DNA from: Albitalea sp966211955
GTDB lineage: Bacteria; Pseudomonadota; Gammaproteobacteria; Burkholderiales; Burkholderiaceae_C
NCBI GenBank assembly: GCA_966211955.1
Contig: CBIHOF010000021.1
Span: 40,093-104,092 of the forward strand
DNA length: 64,000 nt
Direction: 5' to 3'
The position numbers were made by a program, and so were the translations under genes. Shown here piece by piece: positions 12,449-20,772 of the stretch. Under the pieces are notes generated by a model that was not told where the DNA came from, ran no database searches, and was given only the letters and a program-made list of their open reading frames with translations. Positions within the stretch are counted from its first letter, which is position 1. Every line of letters begins with the position of its first letter.

Positions 12449-12958
12449 CTACAGCGGCAACTCGCTGTAGTACCGGCCGCCGTGGAAGATCAACGGCATG
12501 GCGCCTTCGCGGCGTTCGCAGCGCTCCACCTCGCCCACGAAGATCACGTGGTCGCCTTCCTCGTAGCGGCTACGGTTGAAGCATTCGAACACCGCCGCCG
12601 CACCTTCGATGATGGGCGCGCCGCCGCTGCCTTCGCGCAAGGCGAGCCCTTCGAATCGGTCGGGCCGCTTGCTGGCGAAACGCTCGGCCAGGTCGCGCTG
12701 TTCGGCCGCAAGGATGTTGATCGCGTAGTGGGACCCGCTCTTGAACGCGGGCATCGAGCCGGCCGCCCGGGCCAGGCTCCACAGCACCAGCGGCGGGGCC
12801 AGCGAGACGGAATTGAAGGAATTGGCGGTGAGCCCGATGCGCCGACCCTGGGCATCGCGTCCGGTCACCACCGTCACGCCGGTGGCGAACATGCCCAGCG
12901 CCGAGCGGAATTGATCGGCGGAAAAGGCAGGCGCCTGGGCCTTGGTCGGGGGAGTCAT
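12449..12958 (-). CDS. Flavin reductase-like (FMN-binding split-barrel) protein
   Basis: 169 residues of the NADH:FMN oxidoreductase family that supplies reduced flavin to two-component monooxygenases. Visible motifs are FRSALGMFATGVTVVTGRD, IGLTANSFNSVSLAPPLVLW, then HYAINILAAEQRDLAERFAS and EGDHVIFVGEVERC near the C-terminus. The start MTPPTKAQ matches family length; the frame continues upstream without similarity. No oxygenase partner is adjacent, so the substrate pathway is unknown. It is transcribed divergently from the following sigma factor gene. Confidence 0.88.
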   Translation of the reverse strand: MTPPTKAQAPAFSADQFRSALGMFATGVTVVTGRDAQGRRIGLTANSFNSVSLAPPLVLWSLARAAGSMPAFKSGSHYAINILAAEQRDLAERFASKRPDRFEGLALREGSGGAPIIEGAAAVFECFNRSRYEEGDHVIFVGEVERCERREGAMPLIFHGGRYYSELPL

Positions 12959-13102
12959 GGGGCGATTGTCCGGGATCGGGCCAAACCCTGAGAACACGGC
13001 GCGCAAGCGCGTGGCGTGAACTGGTGCTCGATTGCCCCTTCGGCAGACTATGCTTGTCGGGCAAACCGGAATAAACCACACCCGCATCACGTACACCTTC
13101 AC

Positions 13103-13654
13103 GTGACCGCTCCCACCGCCTTTCGCCAGCAACTGCTGTCGACCATCCCCCGACTGCGTCGGTATGCGCGGTCGCTGGTGTTCGATTCGAGCGCGGCCGA
13201 CGACCTCGTGCAGACGGCGCTCGAACGGGCGCTGGCGCACTGGCACCAGTTCGACCAGCGGCGCGACATCCTCGTGTGGGTCATCAGCATCGCGCACAAC
13301 GCGCACATGGACGACCGGCGCCGCCGCTCGCACCTCGTGAACGTCGAGCCGCTGGACCTGCAGGATGGGCCGGACAGCGTGGCCGCGCCGGCGTCGGACC
13401 CGGGCCTGCGGATGGACCTCGTCGCCGCGTTGTCGCGCCTGCCGGTGGAGCAGCGAGAACCGCTGCTGCTGGTCACGCTGGAGCAGCTCTCCTATGCCGA
13501 GTGCGCGGAGGTGCTGCACATTCCCATCGGCACCGTCATGTCGCGCATCTCGCGCGGCCGCGTGGCGCTTCGCGCGCTGCTGGACGGCCATGTTCCTGCC
13601 ACTGCGGCCAACCCTGCCAATCCCGCGACGCGCAGCCTGCGCCGCGTCGTCTGA
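13103..13654 (+). CDS. ECF-family sigma factor (second in the window)
   Basis: 183 residues from a GTG (VTAPTAFRQQLLSTIPRLRRYARSL), the start that gives the usual N-terminus; an in-frame ATG at 13016 would add 29 residues. Sigma2 is FDSSAADDLVQTALERALAHWHQF followed by ILVWVISIAHNAHMDDRRR. Sigma4 is ALSRLPVEQREPLLLVTLEQ, then YAECAEVLHIPIGTVMSRISRGR. It lies 2 nt before an anti-sigma gene and is certainly co-transcribed with it. This is the classical sigma/anti-sigma operon layout. Confidence 0.92.
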   Translation: MTAPTAFRQQLLSTIPRLRRYARSLVFDSSAADDLVQTALERALAHWHQFDQRRDILVWVISIAHNAHMDDRRRRSHLVNVEPLDLQDGPDSVAAPASDPGLRMDLVAALSRLPVEQREPLLLVTLEQLSYAECAEVLHIPIGTVMSRISRGRVALRALLDGHVPATAANPANPATRSLRRVV

Positions 13655-13656
13655 CC

Positions 13657-14478
13657 ATGAACACGCCCGATCGCGATGAATCGTTGCCCGACCGCTTGTC
13701 GGCCTGGCTCGACGACGAGCTCACCCCCGCCCAGCGCGCCGAGGTCGACGCCTGGCTGCATGAGCACCCGGACGACACGGCGCGCGTGCGTCTGTGGGCC
13801 GCCGACCGCGATGCGGTGCGGGCACGTTTCGGGCCCGTGGCCGAAGAGCCGGTCCCGCCGCGCCTTGAGCACCTGGTGCTGAATCACACGCCCGCACGAC
13901 AGTGGTGGTCGGCCACGCGCCTTGCCGCCGGCTTCGCGCTGTTCGCCCTCGGCGCCGTGCTTGGTGCGGGCGCGGCCTGGCGCATGCTGGGCGACGACGA
14001 CAGCCCGGGCAGTGCATCGGCCGGCTGGGAACGTCGCGTGATGGGCGCGCATGCGGTGTACGCGCCCGAGGTGCGGCACCCGGTGGAGGTGTCGGTGGCC
14101 GGCGCCACCATCGAAGACAGCCGCGCGCAGGAAGAACACCTCTCGCGCTGGCTCACCAAGCGCATCGACCGACCGGTGAAGCTGTTCGACCTGCGCGCCC
14201 AGGGATTCGAGTTGATCGGCGGGCGGCTCCTGCCCGAAAGCAACGGCCCCTGCGCCCAGCTCATGTACCAGCGCATCGGCCAGTCTGCCGCCACGCGCGT
14301 GACGGTCTACCTGCGCAAGCCCGACGGCACCACGCCTGCCGCCTTCAAGTACGAGCGGCAGGGCGAGCTCGGCATGTTCTATTGGGTGGAAGGCACGACC
14401 GGCTACGCGATCGTGGGTGGGCTGCCGCGGGAAGAGTTGCTCGCGTTGGCGGAGGCGATCTACAAGCAGGTGGGCTGA
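13657..14478 (+). CDS. Transmembrane anti-sigma factor (RskA/RsiW-like architecture)
   Basis: 273 residues. The cytoplasmic N-terminus LPDRLSAWLDDELTPAQRAE (about 8-27) is the anti-sigma domain signature, here with no HxxxCxxC zinc motif. One TM segment lies at about 88-110 (LAAGFALFALGAVLGAGAAW). The outer domain carries RRVMGAHAVYAPEVRHPVEV and ends LALAEAIYKQVG. It starts 2 nt after the sigma gene stop, so it should bind and inhibit that sigma factor at the membrane. The inducing signal is unknown. Proteins of this type are often annotated 'anti-sigma factor family protein' or 'transmembrane transcriptional regulator'. Confidence 0.88.
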   Translation: MNTPDRDESLPDRLSAWLDDELTPAQRAEVDAWLHEHPDDTARVRLWAADRDAVRARFGPVAEEPVPPRLEHLVLNHTPARQWWSATRLAAGFALFALGAVLGAGAAWRMLGDDDSPGSASAGWERRVMGAHAVYAPEVRHPVEVSVAGATIEDSRAQEEHLSRWLTKRIDRPVKLFDLRAQGFELIGGRLLPESNGPCAQLMYQRIGQSAATRVTVYLRKPDGTTPAAFKYERQGELGMFYWVEGTTGYAIVGGLPREELLALAEAIYKQVG

Positions 14479-14493
14479 GCGTTCGCCGCCGCC

Positions 14494-15360
14494 TCAGCCG
14501 TTCCGGGCCACCGCCGCCTCGATCTGCTCCTTCACCCGGCGCGTTCCGCGCAGCACCATCGTCACGTCCAGGTCCGCCTGCGGTGCGACCGCGCGGGCCA
14601 CTTCTTCCAGCGTCTCCGGGTCGATGATCAGCGCGTTGGCGAGCGCCGAGATTGCGCAGATGGCGCGCCGCTGCACCTGCATCGGCAGTTCGCGTGTGGT
14701 GTTGACGATGACGTGGTAGCGCACGCTGTGCACGGCCGCGGGCGCCAAACCCCAGCTCTCGCACAACGCCGCGCCGAGCGCGTCGTGGCTGACGCCGAAT
14801 TCCTGGTGCTCGAGGAAGAGCAGTTCCTCGTCGTCCTTGGCCGTCTTGAGCATCGGCCGATAGCGCTCGGCCGCATGGCGGAAGAGCACCGCCTTGCCGC
14901 ATTCCTCGAAGAGCCCGGCCGAATGCGCGGCCCACGGGTCCACGCTCAGTGCCTGGCCGATGCGGCCCATCAGCAGGCCGCGCACGCCGGCGCGCTCCCA
15001 CACGGGCTCGAGCTCGGGCGCGGCGGGGAAGACGGCTTTCAGGCCCATCTCGAAGGTGACGGATGCGACCTCGCGCGTGCCGAGGAAGGTGATGGCCTGC
15101 TGCACGCTCTGCACGCGGCCCGACAACCCGTACAGCGACGAATTGACCGCCTTGAGCACCGCTGCCGCGAGCGCCATGTCGGACTCGATGAGCCCGCTGA
15201 GGGCGTTCATGTTGACCTCGTCGTCTGCCAGCAGCAGCGACAGCTTCACCAGCGCTTCGGGCTGCGCGGGAATGTCGATGTTGAGTGAACGCAATTGGGG
15301 ATCGACGGGCATGGGCGGGTTCCGGAGGACGCTTTGAATCACCTTCGATGCTACGTCCAT
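14494..15360 (-). CDS. HDOD domain protein
   Basis: 288 residues. HDOD is a degenerate HD fold used in signalling and regulatory proteins. Features: LSLLLADDEVNMNALSGLIE and AAAVLKAVNSSLYGLSGRVQ, then the core TFLGTREVASVTFEMGLKAV, and the degenerate metal-site region AHSAGLFEECGKAVLFRH. No receiver, GGDEF or EAL domain is fused. An alternative ATG at 15312 (MPVDPQLRS) would shorten it by 16 residues; neither start has a strong ribosome site. It converges on the anti-sigma gene with only 15 nt between stops. Role unknown, probably regulatory. Confidence 0.85.
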   Translation of the reverse strand: MDVASKVIQSVLRNPPMPVDPQLRSLNIDIPAQPEALVKLSLLLADDEVNMNALSGLIESDMALAAAVLKAVNSSLYGLSGRVQSVQQAITFLGTREVASVTFEMGLKAVFPAAPELEPVWERAGVRGLLMGRIGQALSVDPWAAHSAGLFEECGKAVLFRHAAERYRPMLKTAKDDEELLFLEHQEFGVSHDALGAALCESWGLAPAAVHSVRYHVIVNTTRELPMQVQRRAICAISALANALIIDPETLEEVARAVAPQADLDVTMVLRGTRRVKEQIEAAVARNG

Positions 15361-15438
15361 GCACGCTTGCCAGTTGCAACGAAGAGCGCGCGAAAAACCG
15401 CACAGTTCATCCGGCGCGGCGCGACCGCCGGGGCCGGC

Positions 15439-16206
15439 TCATGCCAGCTTGAAGAAGGCGTCGTAGCCGGTCTTGAGAATGAGGGCGGACACCACCGCGA
15501 TGAAGACCACCCGCACGAAGCCCGCACCGTGCTTGAGCGCGAGCCGCGTGCCCATCAGGCTGCCGGCCACGTTGGCCACCGCCATCACCGCGGCAATGTG
15601 CCACCACACGTGTCCCTTCGCGATGAAGGTGACGAGCGCCGCCACGTTGGTGGCGGTGTTCAGCAGCTTGGCGCTCGCGCTCGCGTGCAGGAAGTCGTAG
15701 CCGAGCAACCTCACGAAGAGGAAGACGAAGAAGCTGCCGGTGCCCGGGCCGAAGAAGCCGTCGTAGAAGCCGATGACAAGGCCGATGCTGCTGGCGAGCA
15801 GCGCCTGCCCGCGCCCGGCGAAACGCGGCTCGTGGTGGCGGCCAAGCTCCTTCTTCGCGAGCGTGTAGAGCAGCACCGCGAGCAGGATGAAAGGCAGTGC
15901 CCGGCGCAAGCCGCCTGGGCTCACGAGCGTGACGGTGAAGGCGCCGGCGGCGCTGCCCACCAATGCTGCGAAGGCCGCCGGCAGCAGCGCATCCCAGGGC
16001 ATGGTCACGCGCTTGGCGAACTGCACCGTGGCCCAGCCCGTGCCCCACACCGCCGCGCCCTTGTTGGTGCCGAAGAGCGTGGCCGGTGCGGCGTTGGGGT
16101 AGACGCTGAACAGCGCCGGCACGAGGATCAGGCCGCCGCCACCCACGATGGCATCGACGAAACCGGCAAAGAGGGAGGCGAGCGTGACGGTGGCGAGATC
16201 GAGCAT
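15439..16206 (-). CDS. TauE/SafE family membrane transporter (sulfite/organosulfonate exporter type)
   Basis: 255 residues, almost wholly hydrophobic with about eight TM segments. The two half-repeats are visible: GFVDAIVGGGGLILVPALFS near the N-terminus and GFYDGFFGPGTGSFFVFLFV in the middle, the paired glycine-rich motifs of the family. ATATLFGTNKGAAV-like residues follow the first (PATLFGTNKGAAVWGTGWAT). The start MLDLATVT is used because the upstream frame is hydrophilic and inside a hairpin. Substrate cannot be told from sequence, although the window's sulfur genes make a sulfur oxyanion attractive. A T-tailed hairpin lies in its leader. Confidence 0.9.
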   Translation of the reverse strand: MLDLATVTLASLFAGFVDAIVGGGGLILVPALFSVYPNAAPATLFGTNKGAAVWGTGWATVQFAKRVTMPWDALLPAAFAALVGSAAGAFTVTLVSPGGLRRALPFILLAVLLYTLAKKELGRHHEPRFAGRGQALLASSIGLVIGFYDGFFGPGTGSFFVFLFVRLLGYDFLHASASAKLLNTATNVAALVTFIAKGHVWWHIAAVMAVANVAGSLMGTRLALKHGAGFVRVVFIAVVSALILKTGYDAFFKLA

Positions 16207-16246
16207 CGGCGGGCGAAGACGGCAGGCGGCGACGGGCTCGCGACCG

Positions 16247-16286
16247 GAATGAAAAAGGGCGCCGGAAATCCAGCGCCCTTTCATTC
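16247..16286 (-). terminator. Intrinsic terminator or attenuator upstream of the TauE gene
   Basis: Read on the minus strand, GGGCGC and GCGCCC flank a 10-nt loop and are followed by CTTTTTC, and the surrounding GAATGAAA/CATTC extends the palindrome. It lies 220 nt after the histidine kinase stop and 41 nt before the TauE start. It either ends the two-component operon or attenuates TauE. Confidence 0.65.
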
Positions 16287-16506
16287 TGACATCGGCCAAT
16301 GGCCCTGCCATCATTCGCGGCGTGTTGGCTTGCGCCACCACCGCGTCAATTTTGTCTCCTCAGACCCCCGCCCATGCGGGGCACAAGCCTGGTGCCCGCC
16401 GCGAGTGGTCGCACTGTAGGCGCGTGCGATTGGTGGAGGCATCAGGGCTTTCCCTGCGGCGAGGCGCAGCCGCAACAGTCTGTCGGATTCTTCACACAGT
16501 GGCACT

Positions 16507-18033
16507 TCAAACCATCGCACGCGGCAGGCTGAGCGACACCTTGGTACCGGCCCCGGGCGCACTGGTCACGGTCACGTCGCCTCCGTGCAGTTCGGCGATG
16601 CGCTTGACGATGGCCAGACCCAGACCCTTGCCGCCTTCGCCGGTGGCCGGTGCCACGCTCTGGCGGCTTTGGTAGAAGCGGTCGAAGAGGTGGGGGACGT
16701 CGGCCGCGGGGATGCCCGGGCCGGTGTCGACGACGCTCACGATCACCCGGTCACCGGTCGCCGTCGTTTTCACTGTGGCGGCCAGTTCGATGCGGTCGCC
16801 GGGGCGGCTGAACTTGAGCGCGTTGTCCACGAGGTTGGCGACGGCGCGCTCGAAGAGTTCGATGTCCAGCGCGGCAAAGGGCGGTTCGCCATCGGCGTCG
16901 TCCCTGGCGGAAATGCTCACGCCACGCTTGGCCGCCCGCTCGCCGAAGCGCACGGCAATGTCGTCCAGCAGCTCGCCCGCGTCCAGCACCTCGGCCTGCA
17001 GCTTGAACTGCGGCTCGTCCAGCTGCGCCAGATCGCCCAGCGACTGCACGAGCCGCGCGGCGTTGCGGGTGTTGCGCAGGGCGACCTCGACCAGGCGCTG
17101 GTCCTCGGCACGCGCAGGCTCCACGGCCCAGCGGGTTTCCAGCGTCTCCAGGCACGCGGCGGTGGCGGTGAGCGGCGAGCGCAAGTCATGTGAGAGGTTG
17201 CTCACTCCCTCGCGACGGAAGTGATCGAGCCGCCTGAGTGCTTCCCATTGCTGGCGCAAGGTGCCGAGCATGGCGCGGAAGCCGCTGGCGAGCTGGCCGA
17301 ACTCGTCCCCCGCCCGCTCGCTGGGCAGTGCCACCGCCGACGGGTCCGCCGCACCGCCGCCCAGACCCTCGCGCGACACTGCGGCCACTGCATCGCTCAG
17401 CTGGCGCAAGGGCCTCGTGACCGTGGCGATGACCCACCAGGCCAGCAGGCTGGACAGCACCACCACCGCCACGATGGCCGCGAGTGCCGGCTTGGCGAAG
17501 CTGCTGCCCACCACCTGCCAGCGGTCCTGCGGCGATGTGCGCTGGTGGGCGACGAGGTAGAGGTAGCCGGCCACCGGCTCATCGCTGCGGATCACCGGTC
17601 GCGTCACGACCTTGGCCGCGATCACCGCATCGGCGTCCATGCGCTCGGGGTCGTCGCCCATCACGTAGGGCATGGGGGCCTGGCCCACCGCCTCGAGCAC
17701 CGGGCGGAGGTCCACCTTGAAGCCGGGCGGCAACTTCGCCTCGCCGGTGAAGGCGAGCACCGTGCCTTGCGGGTCGAGCAGGTAGAGCTGCGTGTCGGGC
17801 TCGAAGAGGACGAGGTTGCGCAAGAAGTCGGTGAACTCCTCGGGGTGCCGCTCGTGCAGCTCGAACATGTTGTCGTGCATGGCCACCACGCGGCCGAGGA
17901 AAGCGTTGGCGCGGTAGTAGGTGGTCTCGTGCTCGAAGCGCTGGAAGGCGAAGAGCACGGTGGCGACGACGCCCAGCGCGGTGAGGGCGCCCGTGATGAA
18001 GATGGTGAGGGCGAGCTTGAGGCGGACGGTCAC
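16507..18033 (-). CDS. Sensor histidine kinase of a two-component system
   Basis: 508 residues from a GTG (VTVRLKLALTIFITG). TM1 is at about 7-29. The periplasmic sensor follows to about 180, TM2 at about 186-206 (PALAAIVAVVVLSSLLAWWV), then HAMP. The phosphoacceptor His is in GVSNLSHDLRSPLTATAACL. ATP-binding motifs are NLVDNALKFSRPGDRI, then DTGPGIPAADVPHLFDRFYQ, and GKGLGLAIVKRIAELHGG. Its response regulator gene lies upstream on the same strand, 115 nt away. The gap contains a copy of the window's intergenic repeat. Signal unknown. Confidence 0.93.
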   Translation of the reverse strand: MTVRLKLALTIFITGALTALGVVATVLFAFQRFEHETTYYRANAFLGRVVAMHDNMFELHERHPEEFTDFLRNLVLFEPDTQLYLLDPQGTVLAFTGEAKLPPGFKVDLRPVLEAVGQAPMPYVMGDDPERMDADAVIAAKVVTRPVIRSDEPVAGYLYLVAHQRTSPQDRWQVVGSSFAKPALAAIVAVVVLSSLLAWWVIATVTRPLRQLSDAVAAVSREGLGGGAADPSAVALPSERAGDEFGQLASGFRAMLGTLRQQWEALRRLDHFRREGVSNLSHDLRSPLTATAACLETLETRWAVEPARAEDQRLVEVALRNTRNAARLVQSLGDLAQLDEPQFKLQAEVLDAGELLDDIAVRFGERAAKRGVSISARDDADGEPPFAALDIELFERAVANLVDNALKFSRPGDRIELAATVKTTATGDRVIVSVVDTGPGIPAADVPHLFDRFYQSRQSVAPATGEGGKGLGLAIVKRIAELHGGDVTVTSAPGAGTKVSLSLPRAMV

Positions 18034-18036
18034 TTT

Positions 18037-18125
18037 TGGCCCCCCAGTCGCTGCGCTCCTGCCCCCGAGGGGCGCCACCCTGCGGGCTGGCAAAGCCAGT
18101 CCCGCGGGCGTGGCTTGAGGGGGGC
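18037..18125 (-). repeat. Mosaic intergenic palindromic repeat, copy A
   Basis: On the minus strand it reads GGCGCCCCTCGGGGGCAGGA, then GCGCAGCGACTGGGGGG at 18056-18040, preceded by a hairpin GCGGGACTGGCTTTGCCAGCCCGC-like arm. The right half matches copy B (56463-56500) almost base for base. It lies between the response regulator stop and the kinase start, inside an operon. Confidence 0.8.
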
Positions 18126-18148
18126 TTCGCTGATGAAAGCGGCCTTCG

Positions 18149-18862
18149 TCACCTCGGAGATTCCCGCATCTTGTAGCCCGCCCCGCGCACGGTGAGGATC
18201 AGCTGCGGCCGCATCGGGTCGGCCTCCAGCTTGGCCCGCAGCCGGTTGATGTGCGTCGTCACCGTGTGCTCGTAGCCGTCGTGCGTGTAGCCCCACACCG
18301 CGTTCAACAGTTGCCCGCGCGAGAACACGTGGCCCGGGTGCTGGGCGAAGTGCAGCAGCAAGTCGAACTCCAGCGCGGTGAAGTCCAGCAGCTCGCCGCG
18401 ATAGCGCACCTGCCGCTTGGCGGGCAGGATCTCCAGGTCGCCGTTGCGGATGGCGTTGGGCTGGCCGGCGGCGTTGGCCTGTGCGGCGCGCTGCAGGTCG
18501 GCCCGCCGCAGCAGCGCCTTCACCCGTGCGAGCAGTTCCGCGAGAGAAAAGGGCTTGGTGAGGTAGTCGTCCGCGCCCAGTTCCAGGCCGAGCACGCGGT
18601 CCAGCTCGGTGGACTTGGCGGTGAGCATCAGGATGGGCGTGTTGCGGCCGCGAGCGCGCAGGGTCTTGCACACCTCCAGGCCATCCATGCCCGGCATCAT
18701 CAGGTCGAGGATGAGCAGGTCGCTCGCCGACTCGTTCTGGCTGTTCAGCGCGGCCAGGCCATCGGCCACGGCCGTGACCTCGTAGCCGGCGTTGCGCAGG
18801 TTCATGACGATCAGGTCGCGGATGTCGGCCTGGTCTTCGGCGACGAGGATGGTGGAAGGCAT
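18149..18862 (-). CDS. OmpR/PhoB-family response regulator
   Basis: 237 residues. Receiver domain 1-120: the acidic pair is in TILVAEDQADIRDLIVMNLR, the phospho-Asp in LLILDLMMPGMDGLEVCKTL (Asp53), and the conserved Lys in GADDYLTKPFSLAELLARVK. The winged-helix DNA-binding domain covers about 135-235, with FTALEFDLLLHFAQHPGHVF, then SRGQLLNAVWGYTHDGYEHT and INRLRAKLE...TVRGAGYKM. It pairs with the downstream histidine kinase. It is divergent from the third ECF sigma gene, 126 nt away, so the two may share a control region. Confidence 0.95.
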   Translation of the reverse strand: MPSTILVAEDQADIRDLIVMNLRNAGYEVTAVADGLAALNSQNESASDLLILDLMMPGMDGLEVCKTLRARGRNTPILMLTAKSTELDRVLGLELGADDYLTKPFSLAELLARVKALLRRADLQRAAQANAAGQPNAIRNGDLEILPAKRQVRYRGELLDFTALEFDLLLHFAQHPGHVFSRGQLLNAVWGYTHDGYEHTVTTHINRLRAKLEADPMRPQLILTVRGAGYKMRESPR

Positions 18863-18988
18863 GCGGGATTGTCGTGCGGCACCTCGGCTTCTTACGCAAA
18901 TGTGATCTTCCTGTGATGTTCGGCGAGGGACGCGCGAGGTGCGGCGACCAAAGTTCACTCCACACGCAACCGCACACGGAAGACCTCG

Positions 18989-19570
18989 ATGAACACCAGC
19001 CGCCAAGCCTTCGCCGCCTCCGCCGCTTCTGCCGCATTCCACCCAGCGCTGGTCGAGAACAACAGCGTGGGCGCCGTGTCGTGGGCCGAGCTCATCGCCC
19101 ACCGCACCTACCTCGTGCGCTTCGCCCAGCGCAAGCTGCACGACCCGATGCTCGCCGAGGACCTGGTGCATGACGTGTTCGAGGCGGTGGCCACCGGCCG
19201 CGCCAGCTTCGGCGGCCGCTCGGCGCTGCGCTCGTGGCTCACGGCCGTGCTGAAGAACAAGATCGTCGACCTCGTGCGCCAGCGTGCGAGCTGCGACAGC
19301 TTCGACGACTCCGCGGACGACGACCACCCCGAAGCCGGCATCGCCGCCATCGAATGCCCGCACGCCCGGCCCGATGAACTGGCCGAGCAGCGCGAATTCC
19401 TCGCCCGCGTGCTGGAGCGCATCGACCAGCTGCCCGCCGGCCTGCGCGACGTGATGCACCTGCGCGTGCTGCAAGACCAGTCCACCGAGGACGTGTGCGA
19501 GGCGCTGGCGATCAGCGAAGAGAACCTGTTCGTGCGCCTGCACCGGGCGAGGAAGCAGCTGGTGTCGTGA
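18989..19570 (+). CDS. ECF-family sigma factor (third in the window, no anti-sigma next to it)
   Basis: 193 residues. A roughly 30-residue Ala/Ser-rich leader precedes sigma2: AELIAHRTYLVRFAQRKLHD, then MLAEDLVHDVFEAVATGRAS and ALRSWLTAVLKNKIVDLVRQ. Sigma4 is RIDQLPAGLRDVMHLRVLQD, then TEDVCEALAISEENLFVRLH ending RARKQLVS. Sigma factors of this subtype usually precede a zinc-finger anti-sigma gene. Here the gene ends at a bidirectional hairpin, and a converging protease follows. How it is controlled is not visible. Confidence 0.9.
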   Translation: MNTSRQAFAASAASAAFHPALVENNSVGAVSWAELIAHRTYLVRFAQRKLHDPMLAEDLVHDVFEAVATGRASFGGRSALRSWLTAVLKNKIVDLVRQRASCDSFDDSADDDHPEAGIAAIECPHARPDELAEQREFLARVLERIDQLPAGLRDVMHLRVLQDQSTEDVCEALAISEENLFVRLHRARKQLVS

Positions 19571-19590
19571 CACCTCGGCGCCGCACGGCG

Positions 19591-19613
19591 GCCCTGTCCT
19601 GATCGGACAGGGC
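19591..19613. terminator. Bidirectional hairpin between converging genes
   Basis: Perfect 9-bp stem GCCCTGTCC/GGACAGGGC around a 5-nt loop, ending 1 nt before the stop of the converging protease gene. There is no T-run, so termination strength is uncertain. Confidence 0.6.
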
Positions 19614-20639
19614 TCAGGAGGCCGGCATGCGCGCAGTCGGCTGCACGCGCAGGTACATCACCCCCGGCGGCATCGTCCCGCGCAGCAGCTTGAGCATCAG
19701 TTCGCGGCCGATGCTGGAAGCATCGAGCAACTGATGCAGCCGGTCGACACTGGCCACTGGCCGGCCGTCCAGCCCGACAACCATGTCACCTTCGCGCAGG
19801 CCAGCACGCGCGGCGGGGCTGTCGGGTTCCACCGAGTCCACGCGAACCGCACCGGGGCCGTCCAGCGACAACGCCGACACCACGCGGCGCGGCAGCTGGA
19901 TGGTGCTGCCGCCCACGCCCAGGTACGCACGCTGCACCCGCCCATGCCGCATGAGCTGCGGCAACACCCAGGATGCGATGTCCACCGCCACGGCCAGGCA
20001 CAGCGCCTGTGCCCCGCGGATGATGGCGGTGTTCACGCCGATCACCTCGGCACGCGAGTTCAACAGCGGTCCACCGGAGTTGCCGGGGTTGAGTGCGGCA
20101 TCGGTCTGCACCACGTCAGGAATGAGCCGCCCCGTGCTCGCACGCATGCTGCGCCCGAGTGCACTCACGATGCCGGCAGTGACCGTGTGCTCGAAGCCCA
20201 GCGGGTTGCCGATGGCAATCGCGATCTCGCCGCGCTTGAGCTCCGCCGATCGGCCAAGCGTCAGCGACGGCAGGGCGCCGGTGCTGAGCGGGTCGACGTG
20301 CAGCACTGCGAGGTCGGTGTCGGGGTCGTCACCCACGAAGCGCGCCGACACCTCGCGGCCATCGGCCATCGATACGCGGTATGACAGATTCTTCGGTGGC
20401 GTGCGTCCGCCAGCCCTCACCACGTGCGAGTTGGTGAGCAGGTAGCCGTCCGGCGTGTAAAGAAAGCCCGACCCGGAGCCCACGCCTTGCGCGCCGTTGG
20501 CAACGGACACCGCCACCACCGCCGGCGCGGCGCGTTCGACCACGTCGCTCACGGTCATCGAATAGGCATCGAGCAGGCTGGCGTCATTGGCACCCATGAC
20601 TGCCCATCTGGAGATGAGCGCAGCCGAATTCAATGGCAT
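19614..20639 (-). CDS. Trypsin-like serine protease with PDZ domain (HtrA/Deg family), no visible export signal
   Basis: 341 residues. The protease triad is complete: His72 in LLTNSHVV, Asp109 in PDTDLAVLHV and Ser188 in NPGNSGGPLL. A PDZ domain follows at about 240-335 (VEPDSPAARAGLREGDMVVG). GGAGGT 7 nt before the ATG at 20639 fixes the start firmly. The N-terminus MPLNSAALISRWAVMGANDA has no hydrophobic signal core, whereas family members usually act in the periplasm. It may be cytoplasmic. It is divergent from cysB with 133 nt between. It could be a regulated quality-control protease; substrate unknown. Confidence 0.9.
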   Translation of the reverse strand: MPLNSAALISRWAVMGANDASLLDAYSMTVSDVVERAAPAVVAVSVANGAQGVGSGSGFLYTPDGYLLTNSHVVRAGGRTPPKNLSYRVSMADGREVSARFVGDDPDTDLAVLHVDPLSTGALPSLTLGRSAELKRGEIAIAIGNPLGFEHTVTAGIVSALGRSMRASTGRLIPDVVQTDAALNPGNSGGPLLNSRAEVIGVNTAIIRGAQALCLAVAVDIASWVLPQLMRHGRVQRAYLGVGGSTIQLPRRVVSALSLDGPGAVRVDSVEPDSPAARAGLREGDMVVGLDGRPVASVDRLHQLLDASSIGRELMLKLLRGTMPPGVMYLRVQPTARMPAS

Positions 20640-20772
20640 GGCAAAGACCTCCGGCCTTAGTACCGCCGCATGTATCCATAGAAGCAATCCGTCGTTGCCG
20701 CGCTTCCTCGGTTTCCGCAGAATTCGAGCCCTTCTTATGCATTCGGCGCGTAAGCCCCGGCGCCTTCGTCTC

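Noticed and set aside
12959..13102. Small ORF in the flavin reductase/sigma gap
   Set aside because: An in-frame ATG at 13016 only extends the sigma protein with unconserved residues, and no ribosome site supports it.
13657..14478. Frameshift between the second sigma factor and the anti-sigma gene
   Set aside because: The two frames differ, but each has its own start, stop and domain; a 2-nt gap is normal for such pairs.
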